Positions 1 through 9,315 are shown, numbered from the stretch's first letter. The stretch: 64,000 bases of DNA from Tateyamaria sp. Alg231-49 (GCF_900143535.1 NZ_FRFA01000001.1:163552-227551), one strand, 5' to 3'. Notes: generated by a model not told the origin, from the letters alone. A program made the numbers and translations.

Positions 1-88
1 GCCGGGGCTCGACGAAAAAATGACTCTGGCCTTTAACCCCGAAGATGCATTCGTATTTGAAAAGGATACAGGTGCGCGGCTTAAATGA
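1..88 (+). CDS. ABC transporter ATP-binding protein, C-terminal end only
   Basis: Only the last 28 codons are in the window, in the frame that ends at TGA 86-88. The peptide ends with a 'F-x-P-E-D-A-F-V-F-E-K-D-T-G-A-R-L' pattern. This resembles the C-terminal TOBE-like tail of MalK/UgpC-type ATPases, in which a 'D-x-x-T-G-x-R-L' strand closes the domain. The next gene is a sugar-type permease 34 bp downstream, so the two probably belong to one carbohydrate or glycerol-3-phosphate uptake operon. The substrate cannot be told from this fragment. Confidence 0.6.
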   Translation, partial: PGLDEKMTLAFNPEDAFVFEKDTGARLK

Positions 89-122
89 ACGCCGTACCAA
101 GCCTCGTACCTCGTCCTTTTAA

Positions 123-971
123 ATGCGCCTGAACCCCAATCAGAAGCTGGCTCGCTCGGCTTGGCTGGATCATGTCATTTTGATTTTGGGGTCGACGTTT
201 TTAATGCTGCCCATTTTCTTGATGATCGTATCTTCGACGCATACGTCATCCGTAATTTCTCAGCAGGGCTTGCAGTTTTGGCCCGGCACACAGGCCGGTG
301 CTAACTATGCGCAGGTGGCCCGCCTCGAGGCAGGCTTTACCGATCAGATCACGGCTTTGGCGATGCTAAAGAATTCGCTCGTTATTGCCGTATCGATTGC
401 ATCGCTAACGACCGTACTTTCGATGATGGCCGCTTATGCGATTGTATTCTTCAAGTTTTCTGTCGCGGGCTTTTTGTTCTGGCTGACCATGTTGACCTTA
501 TTGCTCCCGCTAGAAAGCCGCTTTGTGACGACCTTTCAGGTGGCGGCCACTTTGGGCTTGGTGAATACCTTTGGGGGAATGGTTTTGCCGGCCCTTGCAA
601 TAGCATTGGGAACACTGTTTTTCCGCCAGCTTTTTTTGTCTTTTCCCAATGAATATCTGGAAGCGGCCAAGCTCGACGGGGCAGGCCCTGTACGGTTCTT
701 TTGGGACTTTATCGTTCCGCTGGCGTGGCGTCGCGGTGGGGCGATATTCGTGGTGTCGTTTATGATCGGGTGGAACCAATATCTTTGGCCGCTCATGCTC
801 AGTACGGACGAGTCCCGTTATACAGTTTTGCGCGGGATCAGATTGATCGGTTTGGAAAGTGCCTCGGGCATGGCCCTCGGTGTTTTGACGATCCTACCGC
901 CTTTGATCTTGGTGATCCTGTTTCAACGGTATTTCTTCCAAGCGCTGGTCGATACCAAGGACTCTTTTTGA
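123..971 (+). CDS. Carbohydrate ABC transporter permease, UgpE/MalG-like
   Basis: Inner-membrane permease of a CUT1-type ABC importer. The 282-aa protein has about six hydrophobic segments, the first near residues 18-37. The cytoplasmic EAA loop (E-A-A-K-L-D-G-A-G, followed by F-x-x-x-x-P-L-A) that contacts the ATPase lies near residues 180-200. Length and EAA sequence fit the UgpE/MalG half of such importers. A TAA stop sits immediately before the ATG, so the start cannot lie further upstream. The preceding gene is an ATPase. No binding protein or partner permease is in the window, so the transported compound is not known. Confidence 0.85.
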   Translation: MRLNPNQKLARSAWLDHVILILGSTFLMLPIFLMIVSSTHTSSVISQQGLQFWPGTQAGANYAQVARLEAGFTDQITALAMLKNSLVIAVSIASLTTVLSMMAAYAIVFFKFSVAGFLFWLTMLTLLLPLESRFVTTFQVAATLGLVNTFGGMVLPALAIALGTLFFRQLFLSFPNEYLEAAKLDGAGPVRFFWDFIVPLAWRRGGAIFVVSFMIGWNQYLWPLMLSTDESRYTVLRGIRLIGLESASGMALGVLTILPPLILVILFQRYFFQALVDTKDSF

Positions 972-1252
972 CAGCGGAGTGTTCAGCAAAAACGGCCCGC
1001 CTTTTTGTGGCGTGAACCGTGTCACGCACAAATGGAGAAAAGAGGTGGCAGCCAAGTCCGCACGGCGGACGGTGCCAACGGCCCCGGTTGATCATCCGCA
1101 GCGGGGCAGTGTTCATGGTTTGCTAAAAATCACCACCGAACGCTGCGCTTATTTTAAGACGAATGCAAATAACGATGCGGTGCACAGTCTGTGCGCACGC
1201 AGTTTCGAACGTCGCCTTTGAGGTGCAATCGAGGTGTCGCGCAGGCGCTGGC

Positions 1253-1762
1253 TTAGCTCTCGCTCAGGGCGACCTTCATGTCTTTGACTTCATAGATCAC
1301 TTCGCCGTCTGCCTCGACGATGCCGTCCGCAACGCCCATGGTCAGGCGGCGAGTCTGGATCGCTTTGGTAAAGTCGATCTTGTAGGTCAGCATTTTGCGG
1401 TCCGGACGGACCATGCCCTTCAGTTTGACCTCGCCCACGCCAAGGGCATAGCCGCGCCCCTGCCAGCCGCGCCAGCCGAGGTTAAAGCCAGTGAGTTGCC
1501 ACAGGCCGTCAAGGCCAAGACAGCCGGGCATGATCGGGTTGCCGGGAAAGTGGCACTCAAAGAACCACAGATCGGGAGTGATATCGAACTCTGCCACGAT
1601 GTGGCCTTTGCCATGCGCGCCGCCGTCGCCAGAAACGTCCGTGATCCGGTCCATCATCAGCATCGGCGGTGCGGGCAGTTGCGCATTGCCGGGTCCGAAC
1701 AGGTCTCCGGCGGCGCATTTCAGCAAGCCCTCTTTGTCAAAGCTCGTGGGATAATCTGCCAT
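1253..1762 (-). CDS. fabA: 3-hydroxydecanoyl-ACP dehydratase/isomerase
   Basis: FabA dehydrates 3-hydroxydecanoyl-ACP and isomerises the product to cis-3-decenoyl-ACP, the branch point of anaerobic unsaturated fatty acid synthesis. The 169-aa length is typical. The hot-dog-fold active-site segment reads [17 protein letters not shown], giving catalytic His71 and Asp85. It is divergent from irr, as in many roseobacters. However, no fabB or fabI follows it: the next gene downstream is a convergent ABC permease 281 bp away. FabB, the usual partner, must be encoded elsewhere. Confidence 0.95.
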   Translation of the reverse strand: MADYPTSFDKEGLLKCAAGDLFGPGNAQLPAPPMLMMDRITDVSGDGGAHGKGHIVAEFDITPDLWFFECHFPGNPIMPGCLGLDGLWQLTGFNLGWRGWQGRGYALGVGEVKLKGMVRPDRKMLTYKIDFTKAIQTRRLTMGVADGIVEADGEVIYEVKDMKVALSES

Positions 1763-1954
1763 GGTCAGCCTCTTCGTGTGCGCGCGGGCTATAGGGGCCC
1801 CAGGGTCGGTCTCCGTTTAGCATCGCCGGGTCCGTCTGTGCAAGGGCAGGGCAGGAGGACCACAGCCCTGTGGCATAATGTGTTAACACTGATTTTCAAT
1901 TGAATTGCGGGCCCCTTCGACCTTATATGTTAAGCGACGAAGACGAGGATCACG

Positions 1955-2374
1955 ATGGCACAGGGTCAACAGGACATTGAAACCAAATGGCTCGCAGGCG
2001 CCGGCCTGCGCCCCACGCGGCAACGTATGGCGCTTGCCTCGCTTTTGATTGGCGACGGTCAACACCGCCACGTCACCGCCGAAAGCCTGTTTGACGCGGC
2101 CAAATCCCAAGGCGACGGCGTGTCTCTGGCCACCGTATACAACACCCTGCGCGCCTTCTGCGATGCCGGACTGATGCAAGAAGTGATGGTAGACGGCTCC
2201 AAAAGCTACTTTGACACCAACACGCACGACCACCCGCATTTCTTCTGGGAAGACGAGGCCAAGCTGACAGACGCGCCATCCGATCAACTGGTGATCGCAC
2301 AACTGCCAGACGCACCTGACGGGGCCGAGATCGCCTCGGTCGACGTGGTGATCCGGCTGCGCCGCAAACCCTGA
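1955..2374 (+). CDS. irr: Iron response regulator Irr (Fur family)
   Basis: Irr is the alphaproteobacterial Fur-family regulator that acts when iron is low and is controlled through heme. The 139-aa protein has an N-terminal winged helix (residues about 15-85, with L-A-T-V-Y-N-T-L recognition helix). The His-rich H91-D-H93-P-H95-F-F motif marks Irr rather than Fur or Zur and is linked to heme or metal sensing. It is divergent from fabA across a 192-bp shared regulatory region. It is followed after 3 bp by a PhyH-family oxygenase, so the two are probably cotranscribed. I did not find an obvious ICE-box palindrome in front of it. Confidence 0.92.
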   Translation: MAQGQQDIETKWLAGAGLRPTRQRMALASLLIGDGQHRHVTAESLFDAAKSQGDGVSLATVYNTLRAFCDAGLMQEVMVDGSKSYFDTNTHDHPHFFWEDEAKLTDAPSDQLVIAQLPDAPDGAEIASVDVVIRLRRKP

Positions 2375-2377
2375 CCC

Positions 2378-3160
2378 ATGACTGACGTCACCGCGCAAGA
2401 CGCCGCCACCTATCAGGCCGACGGCGTTGTGCTGATCCGCGGGCTCTTTGACGATCATGTGGACACCCTGCGGGCAGGCATCGCGCGCAACATGGCCGAA
2501 CCGGGGCCCTATGCGTCCACCAACGACCGGGCGGGCGATACCGGGCTCTTCTTTGACGACTACTGCAATTGGGAACGAATCCCGGAATTCCACGCACCCG
2601 TGCACGATCCAGCCATTGCGCGCGCGGCGGCAACGCTCATGGGCAGCAACACCGTGCAAATGTTCCATGACCACGTGCTGGTGAAAGAACCGGGAACCTC
2701 GATGGCGACACCATGGCATCAGGACGCACCCTATTACTTCGTCGAAGGGACACAGACAGTCAGCTTCTGGTCACCGCTCGATCCGGTGCGGGACGCGTCC
2801 TTGCGCTGCGTGGCGGGTTCTCACCTCTGGGAAAAAGACGTGCTGCCCACGCGCTGGGCGTCAGAGACCGCCTTTTTCGAAGGCGACTACATGGCAATCC
2901 CTGATCCAGAGGCCGAAGGGATGCGGATCGTGGAATTTGAAATGGAACCGGGTGACGCGGTCGCCTTCCACTTTCGCACACTGCACGGCGCGCGGGGCAA
3001 TCACAGCGATGCGCGCAGACGGGCCTTTTCGCTGCGGCTGGTTGGGGACGATGCACACTATGTCACGCGGCCCGGCCCAACATCGCCGCCCTTCCCGGGG
3101 CACGATATGGTGCCCGGGCAACGACTGCGCAGCGACTGGTTTCCCATGCTGCTTGCCTAA
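2378..3160 (+). CDS. Phytanoyl-CoA dioxygenase (PhyH) family oxygenase
   Basis: Predicted Fe(II)/2-oxoglutarate-dependent oxygenase, 260 aa. The double-stranded beta-helix iron ligands are visible as H114-Q-D116 (in P-W-H-Q-D-A-P) and a distal H203 (in R-T-L-H-G-A-R-G-N); the following Arg/Ser-rich stretch is where 2-oxoglutarate usually binds. The substrate is not identifiable: the family includes phytanoyl-CoA, ectoine and small-molecule hydroxylases. It starts 3 bp after the irr stop codon, so expression probably follows irr and iron status, which is reasonable for an iron enzyme. Confidence 0.85.
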   Translation: MTDVTAQDAATYQADGVVLIRGLFDDHVDTLRAGIARNMAEPGPYASTNDRAGDTGLFFDDYCNWERIPEFHAPVHDPAIARAAATLMGSNTVQMFHDHVLVKEPGTSMATPWHQDAPYYFVEGTQTVSFWSPLDPVRDASLRCVAGSHLWEKDVLPTRWASETAFFEGDYMAIPDPEAEGMRIVEFEMEPGDAVAFHFRTLHGARGNHSDARRRAFSLRLVGDDAHYVTRPGPTSPPFPGHDMVPGQRLRSDWFPMLLA

Positions 3161-3207
3161 GGCACGCCCGTTCTCACTCAAGGGTCCGAAACCAAATCGC
3201 CTCGCGC

Positions 3208-4119
3208 CTACACAGGCACGCGCAGATCCGGGTGATCGTCGATAAATGCCTCGAAATAATCTGCAAAGGTGCCAACCACCGGGGGCAAGCGCTCGTAGGG
3301 GGGGTAAAACAGGGTCAGCCACAAAGACGGAATGGACCAGTCCGGCAAAACTTCGATCACCGCGCCAGATTGCAAACCATCTGCGGTGATAAAATCAGGC
3401 AGCACACAAATGCCCTCGCCAATCCGCGCCATGGCATACAGAAAATCACCATTGTTCGAGATCACGGTTTTGCCCGCACGGACAGTGCGTTGCGCCCCGG
3501 CGCGGGCAAAGGACCACACTTCCGGTTCCCCTTTGGCACCATAGGACATCAACGGCGCGGCGATCAGATCGTCGGGATGTTGCGGACGGGGCAGCCAGTC
3601 AAACAAGGCAGGGGCTGCGATGGCACGCCGGGGCACCTCACACAGCTTGCGCCAAATGGTGGATTTGTCTGTGGGTGGGCCCGACACACGCACCGCCAGA
3701 TCACAATTTTCCTCAATCACGTCGATCAGAGTGTCGGTGAAATTGATCTCGACCGATATGCCGGGATAGGCCAGTCGAAAGCCCGCAATAACCTGCGGTA
3801 ACAGGGCGATGCCCAGTGAAATGGGTGCAGTCAGGCGCAGATGCCCCGCATCCGGGCGGACAGAGCGTTGCAGGTCTTGGGTGACCTCTTCGAACCCTTC
3901 CAGCAGCGGGCGGTAACGGGACAAGACGGTCGCCCCGGCGCTGGTCAACGCAACCTGCCGCGTGGTGCGCACCAACAATTGCGCGCCAAGGTCCTGTTCC
4001 AACTGGTTGATGATCCGGGTCACAGACGCAGGTGCAAGGTCAAGCGCACGAGCCGCCTGTGAAAAGCTTTTGAGGTCAGAAACCGCGCGCAGCACCCTAA
4101 TGGGTTTCAACTCGATCAT
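3208..4119 (-). CDS. LysR-family transcriptional regulator
   Basis: The 303-aa protein has an N-terminal LysR winged helix (residues about 1-60: F-S-Q-A-A-R-A-L-D-L-A-P-A-S-V-T-R turn-helix). A periplasmic-binding-protein-like effector domain follows from about residue 90. It is divergent from the mhqO-mhqD-like pair, and a 10-bp-arm palindrome lies between them at 4149-4176, so it most likely controls these two genes. By analogy with other regulators of such genes the inducer may be a quinone or related electrophile. This is inference: in Bacillus the equivalent mhq genes are controlled by a MarR protein, not LysR. Confidence 0.9.
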   Translation of the reverse strand: MIELKPIRVLRAVSDLKSFSQAARALDLAPASVTRIINQLEQDLGAQLLVRTTRQVALTSAGATVLSRYRPLLEGFEEVTQDLQRSVRPDAGHLRLTAPISLGIALLPQVIAGFRLAYPGISVEINFTDTLIDVIEENCDLAVRVSGPPTDKSTIWRKLCEVPRRAIAAPALFDWLPRPQHPDDLIAAPLMSYGAKGEPEVWSFARAGAQRTVRAGKTVISNNGDFLYAMARIGEGICVLPDFITADGLQSGAVIEVLPDWSIPSLWLTLFYPPYERLPPVVGTFADYFEAFIDDHPDLRVPV

Positions 4120-4148
4120 ACGGCAGTCATAATTCCGTTTTCATCAAT

Positions 4149-4176
4149 AATAAATGGATATCTTTGTCCATTTATT
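4149..4176. promoter_or_regulatory. Probable LysR operator
   Basis: A perfect inverted repeat has arms AATAAATGGA (4149-4158) and TCCATTTATT (4167-4176) around an 8-bp spacer. It lies 30 bp upstream of the LysR start and 63 bp upstream of the mhqO-like start. Position, symmetry and the T...A spacing inside the arms fit a LysR recognition site. The assignment rests on sequence and position only. Confidence 0.7.
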
Positions 4177-4238
4177 TTGCCACCCAAGCGCGTATGTCTA
4201 ACGACAAGCACATGGAACCAAAAAATAAGGAGCCAGCC

Positions 4239-5174
4239 ATGATCAAAGACATCAAAGGACTGCACCACGTCACGTCGATGGCCGGGGATGCCAACACCAA
4301 CAACGCATTTTTCACGCAAACGCTGGGATTGCGCCGGGTGAAAAAGACCGTGAATTTCGACGCACCTGACGTCTATCACCTCTATTACGGGGATGAGGCA
4401 GGCACGCCCGGCTCGGTCATGACCTATTTTCCCTTTGGCCAAATGCCCAAAGGCAGCCGTGGCGCGGGCGAGGTTGGGATCACCGAATTCGCCGTGCCAA
4501 CCGGCAGCCTTGGGTTCTGGTCCGATCACCTTGCCAGTCAGGGCGTCACGGGCCTGAACAAAGACACCGCCTTTGGCGAAACCCGACTCAGTTTTGATGG
4601 CCCGGACGGCGACGGCTTTGCGCTGGTCGAAAGCGAGGCGCGAGACCGGGCGCCATGGACAGGCAATGGCATCTCTGACGATACGGGCATCCTAGGCTTT
4701 CACGGGGCACGGTTCCGTTTGCGCGACGTGGACGCAACGGGCGAGTTGCTGGGGTTCATGGGGTACCAAAAGGGCGAAACCGCCGGCGATGTCACCCGCT
4801 ATGTGATCGAAGGCGGTAATGCTGCAGACACCATTGACCTAGAGCGGGTGAAAGGCGCTGCCCCCACTGCAAACCAAGGGGCGGGGTCTGTCCACCACAT
4901 CGCCTTTGCCGTCGAGGATCGCGCCGCACAACTGCGGGTGCGTGAGGCTCTGATGGCCACTGGTTATCAGGTTACACCTGTGATCGACCGCGATTATTTC
5001 TGGGCGATTTACTTCCGCACCCCCGGCGGTGTGCTGTTTGAGATTGCCACGAACGAACCCGGTTTTGATCGCGATGAAGACACGGCACATCTGGGTGAGG
5101 CGCTCAAACTGCCGACCCGCTACGAACCGCTTCGCGCCAAGATCGAGGCGGGACTTCCGCCAATCGCAAACTGA
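4239..5174 (+). CDS. Ring-cleaving dioxygenase, glyoxalase family (MhqO/MhqA-like)
   Basis: The protein has two vicinal-oxygen-chelate halves, residues about 1-140 and 150-290. The first starts I-K-G-L-H-H-V-T with a metal-ligand His, and the second contains S-V-H-H-I-A-F-A. Proteins of this type act in quinone and hydroquinone tolerance by opening the ring of the adduct or hydroquinone. I chose ATG 4239 because AAGGAG at 4227-4232 sits 6 bp upstream and the family begins with the I-K-G-L-H-H segment. The open frame extends 25 codons further up, into the operator. It is followed after 11 bp by an MhqD-like hydrolase. Confidence 0.88.
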   Translation: MIKDIKGLHHVTSMAGDANTNNAFFTQTLGLRRVKKTVNFDAPDVYHLYYGDEAGTPGSVMTYFPFGQMPKGSRGAGEVGITEFAVPTGSLGFWSDHLASQGVTGLNKDTAFGETRLSFDGPDGDGFALVESEARDRAPWTGNGISDDTGILGFHGARFRLRDVDATGELLGFMGYQKGETAGDVTRYVIEGGNAADTIDLERVKGAAPTANQGAGSVHHIAFAVEDRAAQLRVREALMATGYQVTPVIDRDYFWAIYFRTPGGVLFEIATNEPGFDRDEDTAHLGEALKLPTRYEPLRAKIEAGLPPIAN

Positions 5175-5185
5175 CGGAGGGTGCC

Positions 5186-5791
5186 ATGACAACAACTTCG
5201 TATGAGGCGCTCGTCAAAGCGCCCGAAGCCGGACGCCCGGTGGTCTTTGCCTTTCACGGGACGGGCGGGGACGAGCATCAGTTGTTTGACCTCGCAGGCC
5301 AACTTGTTCCGGGGGCGGGCGTCGTCTCGCCTCGGGGGGATGTGTCCGAAATGGGCGCGGCACGGTTTTTCCGGCGCACAGGTGAGGGCGTCTATGACAT
5401 GGACGATCTAGCCCGCGCGCGTAACAAGATGATTGGTTTTATCGAGGGGCATCGCAACCAGTATCCCGGCAACCCTGTCTACGCTTTCGGCTATTCCAAC
5501 GGGGCCAATATTCTGGCGTCGGTGTTTTTTCAGCGCCCCGATTTGTTCGACCGGGTTGGGCTATTGCATCCGCTGGTCACATGGGAGCCGATCACCAGCT
5601 CCCAAATGAAAAGCCGCCGTGTGTTGGTCACTGCGGGGCGGCGTGACCCAATCACGCCTTGGCCGATGAGTAAGGAGCTGATGTCGTGGCTTCAGTCAGA
5701 AGGTGCTGCCGTGCTCGCAGAGGTTCACGACGGTGGGCACGAGTTGCGCCAGACAGAGATCGACGCGCTGGCCGCTTTCCTTTCCGACTGA
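5186..5791 (+). CDS. Alpha/beta hydrolase, phospholipase/carboxylesterase family (MhqD-like)
   Basis: 201-aa cytoplasmic serine hydrolase. The oxyanion segment is F-H-G-T-G-G-D-E. The nucleophile elbow is G-Y-S-N-G-A-N (Ser104), with Asp154 in G-R-R-D-P-I and His185 in D-G-G-H-E-L completing the triad. It is the second gene of the pair with the MhqO-like dioxygenase, 11 bp downstream, with a GGAGG ribosome site in front. MhqD-type enzymes accompany MhqO in quinone detoxification. The exact ester or thioester substrate is unknown. Confidence 0.85.
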   Translation: MTTTSYEALVKAPEAGRPVVFAFHGTGGDEHQLFDLAGQLVPGAGVVSPRGDVSEMGAARFFRRTGEGVYDMDDLARARNKMIGFIEGHRNQYPGNPVYAFGYSNGANILASVFFQRPDLFDRVGLLHPLVTWEPITSSQMKSRRVLVTAGRRDPITPWPMSKELMSWLQSEGAAVLAEVHDGGHELRQTEIDALAAFLSD

Positions 5792-5956
5792 TTTTTCTGG
5801 GGGCGGTCTGCGGACCGCTCAGGCCGTTGTGTTTCGCGCCCTAAAAAGGCGCGGCCACAGGCGTGCAGGCCCTTGTCACGGCGCCCTGCGCAGCGCCTCC
5901 CCAGACCTTAACGAACTGTTACCCGACCTCTGTAAGTCATTGATTTTACGTCTCTG

Positions 5957-5983
5957 GGGTCGTGTCCCACGCTGGGACACCCC
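5957..5983. terminator. Hairpin between convergent genes
   Basis: GTGTCCCA (5962-5969), a CGC loop and TGGGACAC (5973-5980) form a perfect 8-bp hairpin flanked by GGGG/CCCC. It lies directly after the stop of the minus-strand gene that ends at 5984 and downstream of the mhqD-like gene. There is no clear T run on either side, so it may be a processing or weak termination structure. Confidence 0.45.
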
Positions 5984-6850
5984 TCAGAACCACTGCCCCG
6001 GTTCCATCAACCCAAGGTCCAAAAGCTGACGCGAATGCCACTCAAAAGGCGCCGAGTTATGCCATTTGAACGTCGGGATATCAAAGGTGCTGCCGGGGTT
6101 CAGTTTGAGCGCCTTGGCCGTGCGAAACGAACAGATCGCCGAGGTCAGGTTGTGGTGCCATTTGCAGGCATAGGTGTTGTATTCCTCGTCCGAAAACGTG
6201 TGATCCTCACGCAAGCTGAGACCCGGCTTGGTCTTGAACAGGGCGATCCGGTCAATCTTGCGCCGGGCCGCCGGCACATGCTCTTCATACCGCCAGCGCA
6301 GCCCGCCAAAAAAGCTCAACTGCCGCTCCCTCGGGTGCCCTTTCTCATCAGGGCGCGCAAGCGCGTAATAGCCCGACTTGTCCAGATACGCCCGTTCAAG
6401 CGCGACCGCGTTGGGAAACTCATGCAGATCGTCCGCATAAAGGTCGACCACATACGTCAGCATCGCAGACCGCCGCTCCTCGTTGTGAAAGGCGAGCATT
6501 TCACCAACGGTGCGCGTTTCACAAAACGGATGGAACAGATATTCGGCGTTGAAACAGTAATACATCCACGTGCCCTCAGGCAGCGACGTGATGAGCAGAT
6601 TGACGGCCGATTGCATGGCGGCCGGAACCGTCATGTCATAGTCGACCCGGATCACGGTGTCCTCCAGATCGCGGGGCAGAGAAAAACCGCGCGGCATACA
6701 GGCGATGATCGACTTGAACCCAATCTGCTGGTGATGGCGCAAAGTAGTGGCGACTTCGACATCGTCCTCGACAAGAACCAGCGCCACAGGCCCCTGCGGC
6801 GGCACCGCAGCGGTAGATTTTATCATCGAGGACAGGCTGTCGTAATGCAT
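5984..6850 (-). CDS. Conserved hypothetical protein, possible glycosyltransferase-family-2-like
   Basis: 288 aa, no signal peptide and no membrane segments. The N-terminal part (residues 20-75: A-L-V-L-V-E-D-D-V-E, then alternating strands and P-R-D-L-E-D-T-V-I-R-V-D-Y-D-M) has the layout of a GT-A-like nucleotide-sugar fold. The middle is rich in aromatic and charged residues, with F-F-G-G-L-R-W-R-Y-E-E and K-W-H-H-N-L-T. I do not recognise a named family with certainty. It stands alone, divergent from miaB and convergent with the mhq pair. A second ATG (M9) is possible. Confidence 0.6.
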   Translation of the reverse strand: MHYDSLSSMIKSTAAVPPQGPVALVLVEDDVEVATTLRHHQQIGFKSIIACMPRGFSLPRDLEDTVIRVDYDMTVPAAMQSAVNLLITSLPEGTWMYYCFNAEYLFHPFCETRTVGEMLAFHNEERRSAMLTYVVDLYADDLHEFPNAVALERAYLDKSGYYALARPDEKGHPRERQLSFFGGLRWRYEEHVPAARRKIDRIALFKTKPGLSLREDHTFSDEEYNTYACKWHHNLTSAICSFRTAKALKLNPGSTFDIPTFKWHNSAPFEWHSRQLLDLGLMEPGQWF

Positions 6851-6965
6851 CTGGCTTGATCTTGGCGGTTTCTCCCTTTCATTCGGTTAAACTGGCACGC
6901 ATTGCAAGAGAGCCGTACCGCTGCTAGATCGCCAATCTAATCCCTTCAACACCCGAAAGCGCCCC

Positions 6966-8291
6966 ATGACGACGCCGAAGAAGCTTTTTATCAAGACCTA
7001 TGGCTGCCAGATGAACGTCTATGACAGCGAACGCATGGCCGAAGCCCTCGGTGGGCAGGGATACGTAGAAACCAGCGAGGCGGGCGAGGCAGACATGATC
7101 CTGCTCAACACCTGTCACATCCGGGAAAAGGCGGCGGAAAAGGTCTATTCCGAACTTGGTCGCATGAAAGCGCTGAAGGTTGAAAAGCCCGACTTGAAGA
7201 TCGGTGTCGCCGGGTGCGTAGCGCAGGCTGAAGGCGCTGAGATCATGCGGCGTCAACCTGCGGTCGACCTCGTCGTTGGTCCGCAAAGTTATCACCGTCT
7301 GCCAGAGATGGAGGCCAAGGCGCGCGCGGGCGAGAAAGCGCTCGATACGGATTTCCCTGAGGAAGACAAGTTCGAGCGCCTGAAGTCCCGTCCCAAAGCC
7401 GCGCGCGGGCCGTCCGCATTTCTGACCGTACAGGAAGGTTGCGACAAGTTTTGCGCCTTTTGTGTGGTGCCCTACACCCGTGGGGCCGAAGTCAGCCGTC
7501 CGGCAGCCCGCGTTCTGGATGAGGCGCGCGATCTGGTCGAACGGGGCGTCCGGGAGATCACACTATTGGGTCAGAACGTGAATGCCTATCACGGCGCCGG
7601 GCCGGACGGCTCTGATTATACCCTCGCCAAGCTGATCTGGGATCTGGACAAGGTCGACGGGTTGGAACGCATCCGTTTTACCACGTCCCATCCCAACGAC
7701 ATGACTGACGACCTGATCGCAGCACATGGCGAATGCGAAAAGCTGATGCCGTACCTGCACCTGCCGGTACAATCTGGGTCAGACCGTGTGCTGAAACGGA
7801 TGAACAGGTCACACAAGGCGGAAAGTTATTTGAGACTGATCGAACGGATTCGAGCAGCACGGCCCGACATCTTGCTGTCGGGCGATTTCATCGTCGGGTT
7901 TCCAGAAGAAACCGAAGCTGATTTTCAGGCTACGCTAGATCTGATTGAAGAGGTCAAATACGGACAGGCTTATAGCTTCAAATATTCGACACGCCCCGGC
8001 ACCCCCGCAGCGGAACGTGCACAGGTCGACGCGGATGCTGCAGACGAGCGGCTGCAGCGCTTACAGCTCTTGATCACCACGCAGCAGCGTATGATCCAGG
8101 ATGCGATGGTCGGGCGCACGACGCGCGTTCTGTTTGAAAAGCCGGGACGATTGGACGGGCAAATGGTGGGCAAGTCTGAGCATCTTCATGCTGTCCACGT
8201 CGCGGACCCTTCATTGCAAAGGGGCGACCTGCGGCGCGTGCAGATTATCGGGTCGGGCACAAATTCACTTCAGGGCGCACTGCTTGATTAA
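6966..8291 (+). CDS. miaB: tRNA-2-methylthio-N6-dimethylallyladenosine synthase
   Basis: MiaB is a radical-SAM methylthiotransferase that converts i6A37 to ms2i6A37 in tRNAs reading UNN codons. The 441-aa protein has the N-terminal UPF0004 domain with cluster ligands Cys14, Cys50 and Cys84. The radical-SAM C159-x3-C163-x2-C166 motif follows, and a C-terminal TRAM domain covers about 375-440. Length and motif order are those of MiaB rather than RimO or MtaB. It is monocistronic here and convergent with the small exported protein at 8349. Confidence 0.97.
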   Translation: MTTPKKLFIKTYGCQMNVYDSERMAEALGGQGYVETSEAGEADMILLNTCHIREKAAEKVYSELGRMKALKVEKPDLKIGVAGCVAQAEGAEIMRRQPAVDLVVGPQSYHRLPEMEAKARAGEKALDTDFPEEDKFERLKSRPKAARGPSAFLTVQEGCDKFCAFCVVPYTRGAEVSRPAARVLDEARDLVERGVREITLLGQNVNAYHGAGPDGSDYTLAKLIWDLDKVDGLERIRFTTSHPNDMTDDLIAAHGECEKLMPYLHLPVQSGSDRVLKRMNRSHKAESYLRLIERIRAARPDILLSGDFIVGFPEETEADFQATLDLIEEVKYGQAYSFKYSTRPGTPAAERAQVDADAADERLQRLQLLITTQQRMIQDAMVGRTTRVLFEKPGRLDGQMVGKSEHLHAVHVADPSLQRGDLRRVQIIGSGTNSLQGALLD

Positions 8292-8348
8292 TCCGGACAA
8301 GTCGACCAGAGCGATCAATCGTCAGTTGCCGACAACGACCTTACTACT

Positions 8349-8726
8349 TTACCGACCCGGCGGTGTTTGGTCGATGAGCTTGCGCAGCTGTGCCTTCATC
8401 CATTCGGGATCGTCGACACCATATTCGTCACCGCACACGCGATCGCCGATCGCAGTGGCTTGATTTGGCGTGTAACCGTATTCGACCAGTTCATCGATGA
8501 AAATTGCAGTGGGACGGTCCCAATAGACGACCTTCAGGGGCCCACGATAACAGCTGATAATGAACTCGCTTCCAGACGTACCGGGCTTGGTAGGTTCATT
8601 GACCCGCTCAGCAGTGGCAGGTGTTGCACCTAGAAATGCAGTGGCAGTCAAAATAACCGCAAACATCGCCGTGACAGCGGCTTGAGCCGAGACTGGAGCT
8701 CTGAGAAATGAACGCATTGTCTGCAC
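8349..8726 (-). CDS. Small exported protein of unknown function
   Basis: 125 aa with a signal peptide: a basic N-terminus, a hydrophobic stretch at about residues 16-36, and a likely A-T-A cleavage site near residue 39. The mature part has two cysteines (I-S-C-Y and D-R-V-C-G-D) that could form a disulfide. The end D-P-E-W-M-K-A-Q-L-R is amphipathic. I do not recognise a family. It is convergent with miaB, 57 bp away, and has no close operon partner. Confidence 0.6.
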   Translation of the reverse strand: MQTMRSFLRAPVSAQAAVTAMFAVILTATAFLGATPATAERVNEPTKPGTSGSEFIISCYRGPLKVVYWDRPTAIFIDELVEYGYTPNQATAIGDRVCGDEYGVDDPEWMKAQLRKLIDQTPPGR

Positions 8727-9315
8727 CCCCTTTTTACTGTGATTACTCTGTACGCTTTACCGAATGTGACGATAGCGCGGCTTTTTTTGGGCGGCAATCT
8801 TGCTCAACCCAAGCGGGCAATTTTTGGCAATTGGGGCGATCTGTGCGGTATCATTGTGTCGTTTGTGGGCGAAACGGGATTGGCACGGAAAAACTGTTGA
8901 AGAAGTGACGACAGCTATGAGGAATTAAGCCTTTATGATTCGATCTTTCTGTTTGAAGCAACGGCTGGCCATTCTGCTTGATAGACCGGGTGCTGGCACC
9001 GGCACTGGCATGGGATAGAAGGTTGAGCCAGTCTGCCTGCATCAATCGATACAGTGTCTGCAAGTTTCTGGCACACCCGCCTTTGTCTCACTGATCTTGC
9101 GCATGTCAGGTAAACTTGTGTGCAGACTGGTGACAAAGGACTCCTTGAGGCACGCCGTGCCTGGCAAGACAGAATGATGAGAGCGGCGGGGATCAGGCGC
9201 ATTTCGATCTGGCACCTAAGATCTGATCAGTTCATTTGCGGAATTGTTTCAAATTGACGAATTTTTGCATGCACCGCTTGCGCGTCCCCGCCGAACTTGG
9301 CACGCTGCCCCCATA
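8727..9315. other. 589-bp stretch with no convincing gene, upstream of phoH
   Basis: No well-supported ORF was seen on either strand. A minus ORF at 8933-9202 starts with a short hydrophobic run, but the rest does not look like coding sequence. There are small palindromes, for example AGGCAC-GCC-GTGCCT around 9147-9161. The stretch must hold the phoH operon promoter and possibly the promoter for the exported protein at 8349-8726. A small RNA is possible but I cannot show one. Confidence 0.4.

Noticed and set aside
8933-9202. Minus ORF starting M-R-L-I-P-A-A-L-I-I-L-S-C, like a lipoprotein signal
   Set aside because: The signal-like start is short and the rest is irregular in composition, with no ribosome site. 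It is more likely chance.
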